A DNA stretch of 61,576 nt from Acidobacteriota bacterium (GCA_003222895.1 QHXI01000120.1:1-61576); one strand, 5' to 3'. Shown: positions 49,520-59,631, counted from the stretch's first letter. Numbers and translations: made by a program. Notes: generated from the sequence alone by a model not told the origin.

Positions 49520-50692
49520 TTATTTTTGCTTCGCGTGCCAGGCAGCGAGCACAGCGGCTTCGCGTTCGGCGGTGAGTCCTGCGTACAACTTTGCTTGTCT
49601 TTCAGCGGGTTGCTTCTTGAACCATTCAAGAGTCGCTTGCGTCGTGTCCGCGAGCGGACGGAACGTCAATTCTTTATCAAGAGCCTTCTGGATGCTGATC
49701 GACGAGAAACCGACCTCTTCACCGCGAGGCGGAATCCAAACAGGCATGTCCGACCATGGCCGCACTTTTTGCTCGGCCAAAAAATCAGCATTGACCCAGG
49801 TGAACTGGGCGTTCGACTTTGTCGCTTTCTTTATTCCGTCGAGCATTGCCCCGACGCCCATCTTTTTTTTCGGACCGGTTGCGTTGAATGTTCCGACGAT
49901 TCGGTGCTCGGCCATGCGAATGATCCATTCGGCGAGGTCGCGCGCGTCGATGAACTGAACCGGATCGGTAGGATTGCCCGGCGCCAGAACTTCGCCGCCT
50001 CGATTAACGCGAACCGGCCAATAAGTAAATCGATCAGATGGGTCACCCGGACCAACTATCAGACCGGGACGTACTACCAGGGTTTTCCCCGGGAACCATT
50101 TTTCGGCTTCAGCTTCCGACAGCGCTTTCAGCGGACCATAAAGAGCATAGTTTGACGCGGTCAGAGTCGCCGACGTTTCTTTCATGGCATCAGCGCCGGT
50201 GTATTTCTGAAGCGGCGCACTCTCGTCCGCGCCGGGCTTGCTAACATCCGAATAGACTGAGATCGTCGAAACGAAAACATATCGATCGACGTTGCCCTGA
50301 AGAACCTGCGCCGCATCGCGAACCCAAACCGGCAGTGTCGTCGGAATGTCGATGCACACGTCCCACTTTCTTCCTTTGAGCGCGTCAAGCTGGCTGTTGC
50401 GATCGCCAACCAACTGTTCAGCTTCTTTCGGCAGCTCGCCGGGATGCGTTTTGCCGCGATTGAAGACTGTGACTTTGTGGCCGCGGCTTAACGCATACTT
50501 CACCTGGAATGGACCAGTGAAACCTGTGCCGCCCAGAATTAAAATATTTAGCGGCTTCGGCGCACGGCCCAATGTCGACATCGACTCACTGAAACTGTTC
50601 GCAAAATTTGAGGAGCTCGCCATCAATCCCAAACCGACACCGCTGCCGGCGATCGCCGAAAGCTTTAAGAACTCCCGTCTACTCGTTGACAT
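49520..50692 (-). CDS. Tat-exported NAD-dependent epimerase/dehydratase-like protein
   Basis: The start is ATG 50692 (MSTSRREFLKLSAIAGSGVG), a twin-arginine signal. The 390-residue protein has the NAD-binding Rossmann loop in NILILGGTGFTGPFQVKYAL, then VDRYVFVSTISVYSDVSKPG and GKTLVVRPGLIVGPGDPSDR. The YxxxK pair of SDR enzymes is not plain (NYALYGPLK is the nearest). Export of such an enzyme is unusual, since NAD is a cytoplasmic cofactor unless carried in folded, as Tat allows. The substrate is unknown. Confidence 0.8.
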   Translation of the reverse strand: MSTSRREFLKLSAIAGSGVGLGLMASSSNFANSFSESMSTLGRAPKPLNILILGGTGFTGPFQVKYALSRGHKVTVFNRGKTHPGELPKEAEQLVGDRNSQLDALKGRKWDVCIDIPTTLPVWVRDAAQVLQGNVDRYVFVSTISVYSDVSKPGADESAPLQKYTGADAMKETSATLTASNYALYGPLKALSEAEAEKWFPGKTLVVRPGLIVGPGDPSDRFTYWPVRVNRGGEVLAPGNPTDPVQFIDARDLAEWIIRMAEHRIVGTFNATGPKKKMGVGAMLDGIKKATKSNAQFTWVNADFLAEQKVRPWSDMPVWIPPRGEEVGFSSISIQKALDKELTFRPLADTTQATLEWFKKQPAERQAKLYAGLTAEREAAVLAAWHAKQK

Positions 50693-50833
50693 CAATGTTC
50701 TCCTTGAATGATTTCGCTTTTCGATTTGGCCGGCCAAAGATCAAAGCAAGCCGCGCATCAGGTTCGCGATTCGGTTTGCATACGCGAGCCACGCCCGGAT
50801 TGTTTCAGACGTTCGAGGAAATGCAAACGAGCA

Positions 50834-52663
50834 TTAGTATTTGCGATTTGGAACTGCCTTCAAAATCTCGGAGAGCGTTCCGAGATCGAATGGCTTGGTG
50901 AGATGAGAAAAGAATCCTTCGTCTTGCGCCCGATGAATATCTTCGGGCCGTCCGAATCCAGTCAGCGCCAACACCGGGACATCTTTTTTCCCGGGCAGCT
51001 CGCGCAGTCGCCGCACAAATTCGAATCCATCCATGCCCGGCATCGAGATGTCTGAAAGTACCACATCGAAATCGCGTTCACTTGCGATACGCAACGCTTC
51101 GACCCCGCTGGTCGCGGTCGTCACTCGCGCGCCGCCTTGCTCGAGCATCGCGGTCTCGGTCTCGGCAGTTCGCGGCAAGCGAACTTCAAAAGAGGCGCCT
51201 AAACCTTGTCCGGCGGAATGAACTGAGACAATTCCGCCGTGCAGTTCGACAAGCTGGCGAACCAAAGCGAGCCCAATGCCCATGCCTGATTGCGACCGGC
51301 TTGTGCTCGCATCAGCCTGGCGAAACATTTCAAAAACATACGGCACAAACGCGGGGTCGATTCCCTGCCCCGTATCAGCAACGCTCAACACAGCATCGTT
51401 GCTGTCTTTGGCCGCGCGAACCGAAATGCTGCCGCCGGCCGGCGTGAACTTCACCGCGTTGGTGAGCAGGTTCCAAACGATTTGCTCGAGTCGTAGCAGA
51501 TCGCCCTGGACAAAAAGCGCTTCGGGGGTGTCAATCGTGAGGTTGATATTCTTCGCCGCAGCGTCCGCACGAACAGTCTCGACGGCGTTCATGATCGCGG
51601 TCGTGAGCGAGACCGTTTCGGTGTTAAGAGTCAGCTTGCCGCTACGCAATCGCGAGAGATCGAGCAGGTCACGAATCAAGTGTGATTGCGCGAGCGCATT
51701 TCGTCGCATGGCCTCGCCCATCTTCAGCAGTTGCGGTGAATTCTTGATCTCATCTGTCCGCAGCAGCAGTTCTGAATAACCCAGAATCACATTCAGCGGA
51801 TTGCGCAACTCGTGCGACATGGTCGCGAGAAATTCATCCTTCAGACGATTCGATTCTTCGGCTGCTAATCTCAATTCCTGCTCGCGCGCCAACAACGCTT
51901 CCAGTTCGGCCTCGGCGATTCTGCGATCGGTGACGTCGCGCGCGATCTTCGACGCGCCAATGATTTCTCCGGCGTTGTTTTTGATCGGAGAAATTGTCAG
52001 CGAGACATCGACGGGTGTTCCATCTTTGCGCAGACGCACCGTCTCGTAGTGCTCGACGCGCTTGCCGGCGCGCAATCTCGACAGGATGTAATCTTCCTCG
52101 AATTGATTCTCCGGCGGAATCAAACGAAGAATTGACTCGCCAATCATTTCCGCCGCAGTGTATCCAAACATCGCCTCAGCCCCATCATTCCATGAGGTGA
52201 TGGTGCCTTGAAGACTCTTTGAAATAATCGCGTCCGATGAAGAGGCGACGATCGCGGCCAAGTGAGCCGAAACCTCGTCGGCTCGGCGGCGTTCCCCCGC
52301 AATATTCGTGGCCCGGGCGTTCGCGCGATGCATCGATTCAATCGCCACCGCAATTGCAAGCCCGGCCAAAACGAAACTAATTAATCCAATCAGCTCCGCC
52401 GTATTCGAAATCCATAAACTGCGCCGAGGTTCAATAAAGAAATAATTCGCAAGCACCGCGCTCAAGCCAATCGCCAAAATCGCCAGTCGCGCCCGGCCAT
52501 ACCATGCAGCGAGAACAATTGCCGGGAAAAAGAAAATGAATGGCAGCGCCGTCGGCCCCCAGACAGGCGTCAGCGCTTCGCGTAGCAGCCACGCGAGCAC
52601 TACTCCGCCGATGGCGATCACATATCGCGCCAGCGCTTTCATTCGCTTAGAAGTTCCCGGCAT
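50834..52663 (-). CDS. Hybrid histidine kinase with DUF4118-like membrane part, PAS, and a truncated receiver
   Basis: The 609-residue protein has a KdpD-like DUF4118 membrane part (about 10-110), PAS (130-250), HisKA (H284 in FLATMSHELRNPLNVILGYS) and HATPase (NLLTNAVKFTPAGGSIS, then MGIGLALVRQLVELHGG). A receiver with D538 in VVLSDISMPGMDGFEFV and K590 in LTKPF closes it. The receiver begins straight at TAMLEQGGARVTTATSG, so the first strand and the acidic pair that binds Mg2+ are missing. Phosphotransfer to D538 is doubtful. There is no response regulator next to it. Confidence 0.88.
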   Translation of the reverse strand: MPGTSKRMKALARYVIAIGGVVLAWLLREALTPVWGPTALPFIFFFPAIVLAAWYGRARLAILAIGLSAVLANYFFIEPRRSLWISNTAELIGLISFVLAGLAIAVAIESMHRANARATNIAGERRRADEVSAHLAAIVASSSDAIISKSLQGTITSWNDGAEAMFGYTAAEMIGESILRLIPPENQFEEDYILSRLRAGKRVEHYETVRLRKDGTPVDVSLTISPIKNNAGEIIGASKIARDVTDRRIAEAELEALLAREQELRLAAEESNRLKDEFLATMSHELRNPLNVILGYSELLLRTDEIKNSPQLLKMGEAMRRNALAQSHLIRDLLDLSRLRSGKLTLNTETVSLTTAIMNAVETVRADAAAKNINLTIDTPEALFVQGDLLRLEQIVWNLLTNAVKFTPAGGSISVRAAKDSNDAVLSVADTGQGIDPAFVPYVFEMFRQADASTSRSQSGMGIGLALVRQLVELHGGIVSVHSAGQGLGASFEVRLPRTAETETAMLEQGGARVTTATSGVEALRIASERDFDVVLSDISMPGMDGFEFVRRLRELPGKKDVPVLALTGFGRPEDIHRAQDEGFFSHLTKPFDLGTLSEILKAVPNRKY

Positions 52664-52870
52664 TCGCGTCTTGGCGATTCAGAGATTAGTTCTGGCCTCG
52701 AGCGTTTTCAACCGAGGGAAGAAAATCAACTCGCTACGTGACCAGTTCGGGCGGGGAAAACAAATTCTTAGGGGACGGTCGAATCCGAAACAGCAGGAGC
52801 CGAACTCGACTTGAGCAGAGTTTATACCGATCGAATGCTGGCGGCAACAACGCGAGCGAAACACCCGTGG

Positions 52871-54205
52871 TTACCTGGCGGCCAACTCGATTCGGGTTCC
52901 GCGCACTGAACGCGAATATTCAGGAAGCAAATGAACAATGCGGCCGCGGACAATCGTGGCGACGACCCCGCCGCGAAAGCTGTAACCATTAAAGGGGCTG
53001 TTGCGGCTCTTCGATTTTGAACGTGAGACATCGAACGTCCAGGTCATCTCCGGATCGAGGATGGTGACATCGGCGCGCGCTCCCGCGCTCAGTGTTCCGC
53101 GATCCTGTAACTTCAAAATGCGCGCCGGATTCGTCGCACAAAGTTCGACCAGGCGTTCGAGGGAAATGACTCCGGTATTCACCAGTCGCTCCATCGCCAA
53201 ACCGATTGAGGTTTCTAATCCGACAATTCCATTTGGCGCTTGATCGAATTCGAGTGCTTTCTCGTCCGCGTGATGCGGCGCGTGGTCGCTGGCGATCGCA
53301 TCGATTGTTCCATCACGCAAGCCCTCGAGAATCGCATCGATATAATCCTGCGAGCGAAGCGGCGGGTTCATCTTCGTGTTCGTGTCATAGCCCTGGCAAG
53401 CTTCATCAGTCAGTGACCAATGATGCGGGGCGACTTCGCAGCTGACGTGCAAACCTTTTTGTCTTGCGCGACGCACGGCTTCGATCGCGCCACGCGTAGA
53501 CAAGTGAGCGAGATGAACGCGCGCGCCGGTAAGTTCCGCGAGCACACAATCGCGTTCCGCATCAACCTCCTCCGCGGCGGCGGGCATTCCACGCAAACCG
53601 AGCACCAGCGACCAATGACCTTCGTGCATGACGCCGCCACGCGCCAGCGATTTGTCTTCGCAGTGATCGATCACCGGCAGATCGAATCCGCGCGCGTATT
53701 CCATCGCCCGGCGCATCATGCCCGCAGTCGGAACTGGACAGCCGTCATCGGAAACCGCGACGATGCCGGCGTCTTTCATCTCGCCCATTTCCGCGAGTTC
53801 GATCCCTTCAGAATTTTTCGTAACGGCGCCGATCGGAAGGACGCTCGCGAGTCCAGCGCGCTCAGCTTGCTCGATCACAAACCGCGTTACCGCGGCGTTG
53901 TCATTCACCGGACTCGTATTCGGCATCGCGCACACGGTCGTGAATCCGCCGGCGACTGCCGCCGCCGCGCCGCTCGCGATCGTCTCTTTGTATTCGTGTC
54001 CGGGCTCGCGCAGGTGCACGTGCATGTCGATGAAACCAGGCGCGACGATCAATCCCGTTGCATCAAAAAGTTCGGTTGCCTCGGGAATCGGATCGCTGTA
54101 GCCCAGGACGCCGACGATCCGGCCGTCTTCGACGAGAAGATTCTTCCCGGTATTCAAGCCCTGCGCCGGATCGATGATGTAGCCGTTTTGAATTAGTAAC
54201 CGCAT
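52871..54205 (-). CDS. pyrC: Dihydroorotase, class I
   Basis: The 444-residue protein has the metal ligands of active dihydroorotases: H62 and H64 in [11 protein letters not shown] in [10 protein letters not shown] in EVAPHHWSL, and D in [13 protein letters not shown]. It closes the ring of carbamoyl aspartate to dihydroorotate. It follows pyrB by 3 bases and shares its transcript. The end GTRIELAAR extends past the normal beta sandwich. Confidence 0.93.
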   Translation of the reverse strand: MRLLIQNGYIIDPAQGLNTGKNLLVEDGRIVGVLGYSDPIPEATELFDATGLIVAPGFIDMHVHLREPGHEYKETIASGAAAAVAGGFTTVCAMPNTSPVNDNAAVTRFVIEQAERAGLASVLPIGAVTKNSEGIELAEMGEMKDAGIVAVSDDGCPVPTAGMMRRAMEYARGFDLPVIDHCEDKSLARGGVMHEGHWSLVLGLRGMPAAAEEVDAERDCVLAELTGARVHLAHLSTRGAIEAVRRARQKGLHVSCEVAPHHWSLTDEACQGYDTNTKMNPPLRSQDYIDAILEGLRDGTIDAIASDHAPHHADEKALEFDQAPNGIVGLETSIGLAMERLVNTGVISLERLVELCATNPARILKLQDRGTLSAGARADVTILDPEMTWTFDVSRSKSKSRNSPFNGYSFRGGVVATIVRGRIVHLLPEYSRSVRGTRIELAAR

Positions 54206-54208
54206 TGA

Positions 54209-55243
54209 TCAGTTTCGAGTTCCGCGTCGCGGCTTTCGCGTTCGGCCGCGAACTCCGCCAACCGAGCGCGATGTTTCGTCAGATTCCGCGACAACATTCA
54301 CATCACGGCTGACTTCCTGTCCATCTTTGCCGGCGCCTGCGAGCAGATACAACACCGCCATCCGCACCGCAACCCCGTTGGTAACTTGATCGAGAATCAA
54401 CGAACGTCCGCCGTCGGCAATTTCGGAAGATATTTCAATGCCGCGATTCATCGGCCCGGGGTGCATGACGATGGCGTCCGTCGCGGCCAGATTCAGATGA
54501 TTGAGATGCAACCCGTAATGAACGGCATATTCACGCATTGATGGAAAGAAGGCATCAGTCTGCCGCTCGCGTTGCATGCGGAGAATCATTACGACGTCAC
54601 TGTCGACGATTGCATCCTCGATTCTTTGTTCGACGCGCACGCCTTGCTCAATCAGTTCCGCGAACTCGGGTGGCACGAGCGTGCCGGGACCGGCGACGCT
54701 AACCGTCGCGCCCAGCTTCGACAACAGATAGATATTTGACCGAGCAACACGCGAATGCAGAATGTCGCCGATGATCGCCACCTTCAATCCATCGATCCCA
54801 CCTTTGTGTTCGCGAATTGTCAGCGCGTCGAGCAGAGCCTGCGTGGGATGTTCGTGCGCACCATCGCCGGCATTCACGATCGCGGCGTCGCATACGCGAG
54901 TCAGGTGATACGGAGCGCCTGCCGATTGATGTCGAATCACGATGCAGTCAGGCGCCATTGCTTGCAGGTTGCGCGCGGTATCGAGCAACGTCTCGCCTTT
55001 CGAAACGCTCGATGTTGAAACGCTGATATTGACGGCGTCGGCGGACAGGCGCTTGGCAGCAATCTCGAATGACGTGCGCGTGCGTGTCGAAGCTTCGAAG
55101 AAAAGATTGATGACTGTGCGACCACGCAGCGCGGGAACTTTCTTGATCTCGCGTTTTGAAATGTCGCGAAAGGTTTCTGCGGTGTCGAGCAGATGAACGA
55201 TCTGATCGGCCGAGAGTTCACGAATGCCCAGCAGGTGTTTCAT
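54209..55243 (-). CDS. pyrB: Aspartate carbamoyltransferase catalytic subunit
   Basis: This 344-residue enzyme carries the carbamoyl phosphate loop at 50-56 ([20 protein letters not shown]) and the [11 protein letters not shown] loop. It makes carbamoyl aspartate. The C-terminal 35 residues ([20 protein letters not shown] and on) are an extension beyond the usual length (about 305-310). The ATG at 55243 lies 4 bases after the inverted repeat 55245-55337, and no ribosome site is visible. pyrR lies upstream, separated by a terminator. Confidence 0.93.
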   Translation of the reverse strand: MKHLLGIRELSADQIVHLLDTAETFRDISKREIKKVPALRGRTVINLFFEASTRTRTSFEIAAKRLSADAVNISVSTSSVSKGETLLDTARNLQAMAPDCIVIRHQSAGAPYHLTRVCDAAIVNAGDGAHEHPTQALLDALTIREHKGGIDGLKVAIIGDILHSRVARSNIYLLSKLGATVSVAGPGTLVPPEFAELIEQGVRVEQRIEDAIVDSDVVMILRMQRERQTDAFFPSMREYAVHYGLHLNHLNLAATDAIVMHPGPMNRGIEISSEIADGGRSLILDQVTNGVAVRMAVLYLLAGAGKDGQEVSRDVNVVAESDETSRSVGGVRGRTRKPRRGTRN

Positions 55244-55244
55244 C

Positions 55245-55337
55245 GTGTCAGTACCCGGAGCGATAGCGACGGGATCTGTAAGGCTCCATTCATAATGAAC
55301 TCACTCGTTGATCCGGTCGCTACCGCTCCCGGTTCTG
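55245..55337. repeat. Long inverted repeat ending at the pyrB start codon
   Basis: The left arm is CGTGTCAGTACCCGGAGCGA and the right arm is GGTCGCTACCGCTCCCGGTT followed by CTGACG. It is of the family of 15174-15298. It fills most of the pyrR-pyrB spacer and its right end touches the pyrB start. Confidence 0.75.
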
Positions 55338-55342
55338 ACGCT

Positions 55343-55370
55343 AATAAAAAAGCGGCCTCGGAGGCCGCTT
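55343..55370 (-). terminator. Rho-independent terminator after pyrR
   Basis: On the minus strand AAGCGGCCTCCGAGGCCGCT is followed by TTTTTTATTAG. The stem GCGGCCT with AGGCCGC is 7 base pairs and GC-rich. It starts at the pyrR stop codon and sits between pyrR and pyrB, where an attenuator would be expected. No anti-terminator pair was seen. Confidence 0.7.
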
Positions 55371-55939
55371 CATGCTGCAGCTTCTGCTGCCGGTCGTTCG
55401 ACGATTACGACGCCTTCGTCTTCATCAAAATCCGTAAGCATCACTTTAATGATTTCGCTCTTCTTCGTCGGCACCAGCTTGCCGATGTAGTCCGCCTGAA
55501 TCGGAAGTTCGCGATGCTCGTTGCCTCGATCAACCAGCACGGCGAGTTGCACGCGTCGCGGGCGGCCGAAATCAATCAGTTGATCCAGAGCCGCACGCAC
55601 GGTGCGCCCCGTGTAAAGCACATCATCAATCAAAACGATCGTACGCCCTTCGATGTCGCCGGGCAGTTCAGTGCCACTGACGATCGGCTTGGCTCCTACG
55701 GTCGAAAGATCGTCGCGATAGAGCGTGATGTCGAGGATCCCAACCGGCGGACGCGTTCCTTCCAAGTCTGAAATCTTGTCGGCGATGCGATTCGCGAGCG
55801 GCACACCTCTGCGGCGAATTCCCACCAAAATCAAATCAGTTAGGCCGTGATTTTCTTCGACGATTTCAGAAGCCAGGCGGGCCAGCGCGCGATTGATGCG
55901 CGCTTCGTCCATGATGCGAGCTTTCTCAGTGAATTCCAC
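55370..55939 (-). CDS. pyrR: PyrR bifunctional pyrimidine operon regulator / uracil phosphoribosyltransferase
   Basis: The start is GTG 55939 (or ATG 55912). The 189-residue protein has the PRPP motif [20 protein letters not shown] at about 101-120 and the [14 protein letters not shown] and ITLYRDDLS segments of PyrR. In other bacteria it binds pyr mRNA in response to UMP and stops transcription. Here it lies ahead of pyrB and pyrC, with a terminator between. The end ERPAAEAAA is an Ala-rich tail. Confidence 0.92.
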   Translation of the reverse strand: MEFTEKARIMDEARINRALARLASEIVEENHGLTDLILVGIRRRGVPLANRIADKISDLEGTRPPVGILDITLYRDDLSTVGAKPIVSGTELPGDIEGRTIVLIDDVLYTGRTVRAALDQLIDFGRPRRVQLAVLVDRGNEHRELPIQADYIGKLVPTKKSEIIKVMLTDFDEDEGVVIVERPAAEAAA

Positions 55940-55962
55940 CGGGGCAAGATACTAACAAGACG

Positions 55963-56132
55963 AGTCACAAGTGACAAGTCTGAATCGAGTGACAAGTGAC
56001 AGGTGACGAGATAGACTCTGGCGACTGAAGATAGACATATTTGTGAACGGGCGATTGAGCGGCACAAGTAATCCTGCTTGTGACTAGTCTCTCGTCACTG
56101 GCTTCTGATCCACTTGTCACTGTATTCACTCA
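55963..56132. repeat. Inverted repeat of AGTGACAAGTGACA units between pyrR and pyrD
   Basis: The left side carries GTCACAAGTGACAAGTC and AGTGACAAGTGACAGGTGAC. The right side carries GTCTCTCGTCACTGG and CCACTTGTCACTG, their reverse complements. The pyrD start (TTG at 56114) falls in the right arm. So it fills the divergent promoter region of the pyr genes. Confidence 0.65.
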
Positions 56133-57217
56133 TCCGTCCGATTCTGTTTCGCCTGCCGGCAGAGTCAGCGCACCAGTTTGCTTTGAGGTCGTTGCGCGTT
56201 AGCCTGGCAAGCTCAGTTGCGCGCAACGCTGTTTCGCGGCGATTGCAAAGCGAACCGTTCGGCAAGCTCAAACGATTCGGCCTCGAGTTCCAAAATCCAA
56301 TTGGTTTAGCTGCCGGTTTTGATAAGAACGGAAGTTACGTTCGCGAACTGGCAACGCTAGGTTTTGGATTCATCGAGATCGGCACCGTCACAAATGAAGC
56401 GCAACCTGGAAATCCAAAGCCGCGCTTGTTTCGCCTTCCGAAGGATCGCGCGCTGATAAATCGCCTCGGATTCAATAATATCGGCGCTAAACGAGTCGCA
56501 GAGAATCTGCGCCGGTATCCGCCCGACTGTATCATCGGCGTCAACATCGGAAAGTCGCGCAGCGTGGCGATCGCAGATGCGGTTCCTGATTACCTTGCCA
56601 GCTTCGAAGCCGTATACGACGTCGCCGACTACGTCACGGTCAACGTCAGTTCGCCCAACACGCCGAACTTGCGCACGTTGCAGCAGCACGAATTGCTCGC
56701 AGAGTTGTTATCGTCACTGCAGCGAAGAAACGAGGAGCTGAGCAAGCGCGGTTCGCTCAAGCAACCGAAGCCTCTGCTTCTAAAGATCGCGCCGGACCTT
56801 TCTGAATCAGAGATTGAATCGATTGTTGACGTAGCGTTGCGAACGAAAGTCTCCGGAATAATCGCAACGAATACCACGACCAGTCGCGACGGGTTGCGAA
56901 CTTCGATTGATGAAGTGCGGGCTTGTGGCGAAGGAGGCCTCAGCGGCGCTCCAATTCGCGATCGATCCAGCCAGGTGATCTCATTTATTTATCGAAACGC
57001 GCGCGGCAAGCTGCCGATCATCGGAGTCGGCGGCGTATTCACGAGTGAAGATGCCTGGAAAAAGATTTGCGCCGGCGCAAGCTTGGTTCAGCTTTATACT
57101 GGATTCATTTATGAGGGGCCGGGTGTCGTGAAACGAATTAACGAAGGACTTGCCGAGATCATGCGTCGCGAAGGATTTAGCAAGCTTGATGATGCGGTAG
57201 GGTGTCGGGTCAAATGA
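56114..57217 (+). CDS. pyrD: Dihydroorotate dehydrogenase (quinone), class 2
   Basis: The frame starts at TTG 56114, inside the repeat arm, and no ribosome site is visible. The 367-residue protein has the class 2 features: an N-terminal helical membrane association part, NPIGLAAGFDKNGSYVREL, and the catalytic Ser in VNVSSPNTPNLR. The FMN phosphate site is PIIGVGGVFTSEDAWKKI. It oxidises dihydroorotate and passes electrons to quinone. Its stop overlaps the pyrF start (ATGA). Confidence 0.93.
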   Translation: MSLYSLIRPILFRLPAESAHQFALRSLRVSLASSVARNAVSRRLQSEPFGKLKRFGLEFQNPIGLAAGFDKNGSYVRELATLGFGFIEIGTVTNEAQPGNPKPRLFRLPKDRALINRLGFNNIGAKRVAENLRRYPPDCIIGVNIGKSRSVAIADAVPDYLASFEAVYDVADYVTVNVSSPNTPNLRTLQQHELLAELLSSLQRRNEELSKRGSLKQPKPLLLKIAPDLSESEIESIVDVALRTKVSGIIATNTTTSRDGLRTSIDEVRACGEGGLSGAPIRDRSSQVISFIYRNARGKLPIIGVGGVFTSEDAWKKICAGASLVQLYTGFIYEGPGVVKRINEGLAEIMRREGFSKLDDAVGCRVK

Positions 57218-57945
57218 AAACGGAATCCGCTAAAGACAAACTGATCGTCGCTCTCGATGTCGATTCGCAGTCGCGCGCGCTTGATCTATTCGAGCGACTG
57301 CGCGAACACGCCGGCATGTTCAAGGTGGGGATGCAGCTTTTCACCGCTGCCGGACCAGACATTGTGCGAAGAATCGTCACGCGCGGTAGCCGCGTTTTTC
57401 TTGATCTGAAATATCACGATATACCCAACACGGTCGCAATGGCCGCAATTGAAGCAACCAGGCTTGGCGTTTCAATCTTCAATATCCACGCATCGGGTGG
57501 CCGCGAGATGATGAAGCGCACCACGGAAGCAGTTAGCGAAATCTCTCTTCGCGAAAATTTGCCAAAGCCCGAAGTAATCGCGGTGACTCTGCTCACGAGT
57601 GTTGACTACGAAACTCTGAAAGGAATCGGAATCGATGAGGCGCCGGCAGCAGTCGTGTCTCGCTTAGCTTCAATTGCTGAAGCCTGTGGGCTTGATGGCG
57701 TCGTCGCCTCAGCTCAGGAAGTGACGAAGATTCGCAACACAGTTTCGCGATCCGATTTCCTAATCGTGACCCCGGGAATTCGCAGCGCCGCAAGCGCCGA
57801 CGATCAGCTCAGAACAATGACCATAACCGAAGCGATTCGGGCCGGCGCGGATTATCTCGTTGTGGGGCGGCCGATTCTGAGGGCAAATGATCCAATCGCA
57901 GCTGCACGAGGAGTTGTCGAAGAGATTGAAAGTGCTCTCGCGTAA
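57214..57945 (+). CDS. pyrF: Orotidine 5'-phosphate decarboxylase
   Basis: The start is ATG 57214 (MKTESAKDKLIVALDVDSQS), 4 bases overlapping the pyrD stop. The 243-residue enzyme has the catalytic set D64, K66 and D69 in FLDLKYHDIPNTV, and the phosphate loop IVTPGIRSA and VVGRPILRAND. It makes UMP. Coupled to pyrD. Confidence 0.94.
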   Translation: MKTESAKDKLIVALDVDSQSRALDLFERLREHAGMFKVGMQLFTAAGPDIVRRIVTRGSRVFLDLKYHDIPNTVAMAAIEATRLGVSIFNIHASGGREMMKRTTEAVSEISLRENLPKPEVIAVTLLTSVDYETLKGIGIDEAPAAVVSRLASIAEACGLDGVVASAQEVTKIRNTVSRSDFLIVTPGIRSAASADDQLRTMTITEAIRAGADYLVVGRPILRANDPIAAARGVVEEIESALA

Positions 57946-58083
57946 CTCTCAATTAAACTCGCCCTCCCTCACAGCCGGGGTTGGTGTCATATCTGTTGGA
58001 ACAAAGTTGCCACTAAGGCGTTCCAATGAATGTGTTTGCGCGAGGCAACGACTTGCCATTATCATTCGTACGTGCGCCGATCA

Positions 58084-59631
58084 GTGAACTTCTCACTCAA
58101 AATTGTGCAATTAGTCGCGTTACTTGTTTTGCTCACTTGCACAATCACCGCTCAAACCAAACTGGATGTCATCCAGACTCCCTTCAACTCAAACGCCATT
58201 CGCGTCGGCGAGCGCCTAACCTACAACGTAAACTATTCGCAATTTGTTAGCGCTGCGCATGTTGAATTGTTTGTAGCGGGGCGCGGAACTTTTTATGGGC
58301 ATGAAGGAATTCAGTTGAGAGCGCACGTTGAGACAACCGGTGTCGTCAATGTAGCGCTGCTTTCAATCAATAACGACTACACCACTTTCATCTTTCAGGA
58401 CAGCGGCCTGCCATATCGCTCGCAACAGGTCGTGCGCGAAGCGGGCCGCACGTCTGAAGCTTCAGTCGATTACAACCAGCCCTACGGCACAGATGCTATT
58501 CCCTCGAAGCTACGTTTCGGAGAATTTCCCGGAACTTACGATCTGCTTTCAGCGCTTTATCGAGTTCGCGCGATGCCGCTGACCACGGGCTCTTCATATT
58601 TCATTGCGGCCCGTCATGAAGCCGAGGAGTATCAGGCGGAGATCAAAGTGACCGGCAAGCAACTAATCAAGACGGGCGTCGGTTCGTTCGACGCCATCGC
58701 CACGCGCCTGAACATCAAAGGAAACAAAGACAACATTCGCGTCTACTTCAGCGATGACCAATGGCATGTTCCGGTGCTGATCGCAGCGCGGCACGAAGGC
58801 GCTGATATTCAGATTGAACTTGCCGGTTCAGCGCTGACCACGCCGCTCATAACTTCACCGCGCACGGTAGTCGAACCCACAACGATTCGTCCGATTAGTA
58901 CCCCAACGCCTACACCGGTGGTTCGCGTTCCCAGCCGCATTGAAGCTGCGCCCCCAACCGTCCTCGATCTTCCTTTCAGAGTTGGCGAGCAACTCAACTA
59001 TCAGGTTTATCTGGGCAGCAGCGATAAGCCCGTAGGTTCTCTCAGTTTTGCGCTGAAGAGTCACGGCCGATTTTTCAATCGTGACGGCCTGATGTTTTCC
59101 GCAACTGCGCAAACCGTTAACGGGGCAATCATCGCGGTTCGCGATCAAATGACCTCTTACGTAGATCCTGCGACGCTGCTTCCCTTTCGCACTGAAATGA
59201 ATTTTTCGGAGGGCAAGTACCGCAGCGCTCGCGCCTATAATCTCGATCAGGATCGCGGCGCCGCAACCACTGAAAACAGTCGCGAGCGAATCGAGATACC
59301 GATAGGCACGCACGATCTGCTATCCGCATTCTATGCGCTGCGAAGTTTCGATCTCACGATCCAAAAACAGAATGCGGTTTCCATCATGGCGGTGCATCAT
59401 CCGCGGGCGTTGCTCGTCAAATCAACACGCCGTGAAACGATCGACTTGAACGGCCAGAAGATTCCCGCGATTATGCTGACGCTGACAACCGACGACCCGC
59501 AGCCGGACAAGTTGCAAGTCCGAATTTGGGTGGGCGATGACGCGCGCCATCTTCCCCTGCGATTGACCGCGGCGACTGAGTTCGGCGCGATTCGGGCTGA
59601 TCTGGTAATCGTACCGTCTACGCCTCGATAG
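58084..59631 (+). CDS. Exported protein with two DUF3108 repeats
   Basis: The start is taken as GTG 58084 so that the signal peptide VNFSLKIVQLVALLVLLTCT is N-terminal. The ATG at 58030 is in frame but has no ribosome site. The protein of about 515 residues has two homologous halves: GERLTYNVNYSQFVSAAHVE to about 240 and GEQLNYQVYLGSSDKPVGSL to the end, each starting with the DUF3108 motif. A linker with PTPTPVVRVPS joins them. DUF3108 proteins are periplasmic beta-barrel-like lipid-binding folds of unknown role. Tandem copies in one chain are less usual. Confidence 0.8.
   Translation: MNFSLKIVQLVALLVLLTCTITAQTKLDVIQTPFNSNAIRVGERLTYNVNYSQFVSAAHVELFVAGRGTFYGHEGIQLRAHVETTGVVNVALLSINNDYTTFIFQDSGLPYRSQQVVREAGRTSEASVDYNQPYGTDAIPSKLRFGEFPGTYDLLSALYRVRAMPLTTGSSYFIAARHEAEEYQAEIKVTGKQLIKTGVGSFDAIATRLNIKGNKDNIRVYFSDDQWHVPVLIAARHEGADIQIELAGSALTTPLITSPRTVVEPTTIRPISTPTPTPVVRVPSRIEAAPPTVLDLPFRVGEQLNYQVYLGSSDKPVGSLSFALKSHGRFFNRDGLMFSATAQTVNGAIIAVRDQMTSYVDPATLLPFRTEMNFSEGKYRSARAYNLDQDRGAATTENSRERIEIPIGTHDLLSAFYALRSFDLTIQKQNAVSIMAVHHPRALLVKSTRRETIDLNGQKIPAIMLTLTTDDPQPDKLQVRIWVGDDARHLPLRLTAATEFGAIRADLVIVPSTPR

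Noticed and set aside
55243-55370. Classic PyrR attenuator with anti-terminator
   Set aside because: Only a plain terminator hairpin and a genomic repeat are visible. I could not find the competing anti-terminator pairing or the PyrR binding loop.
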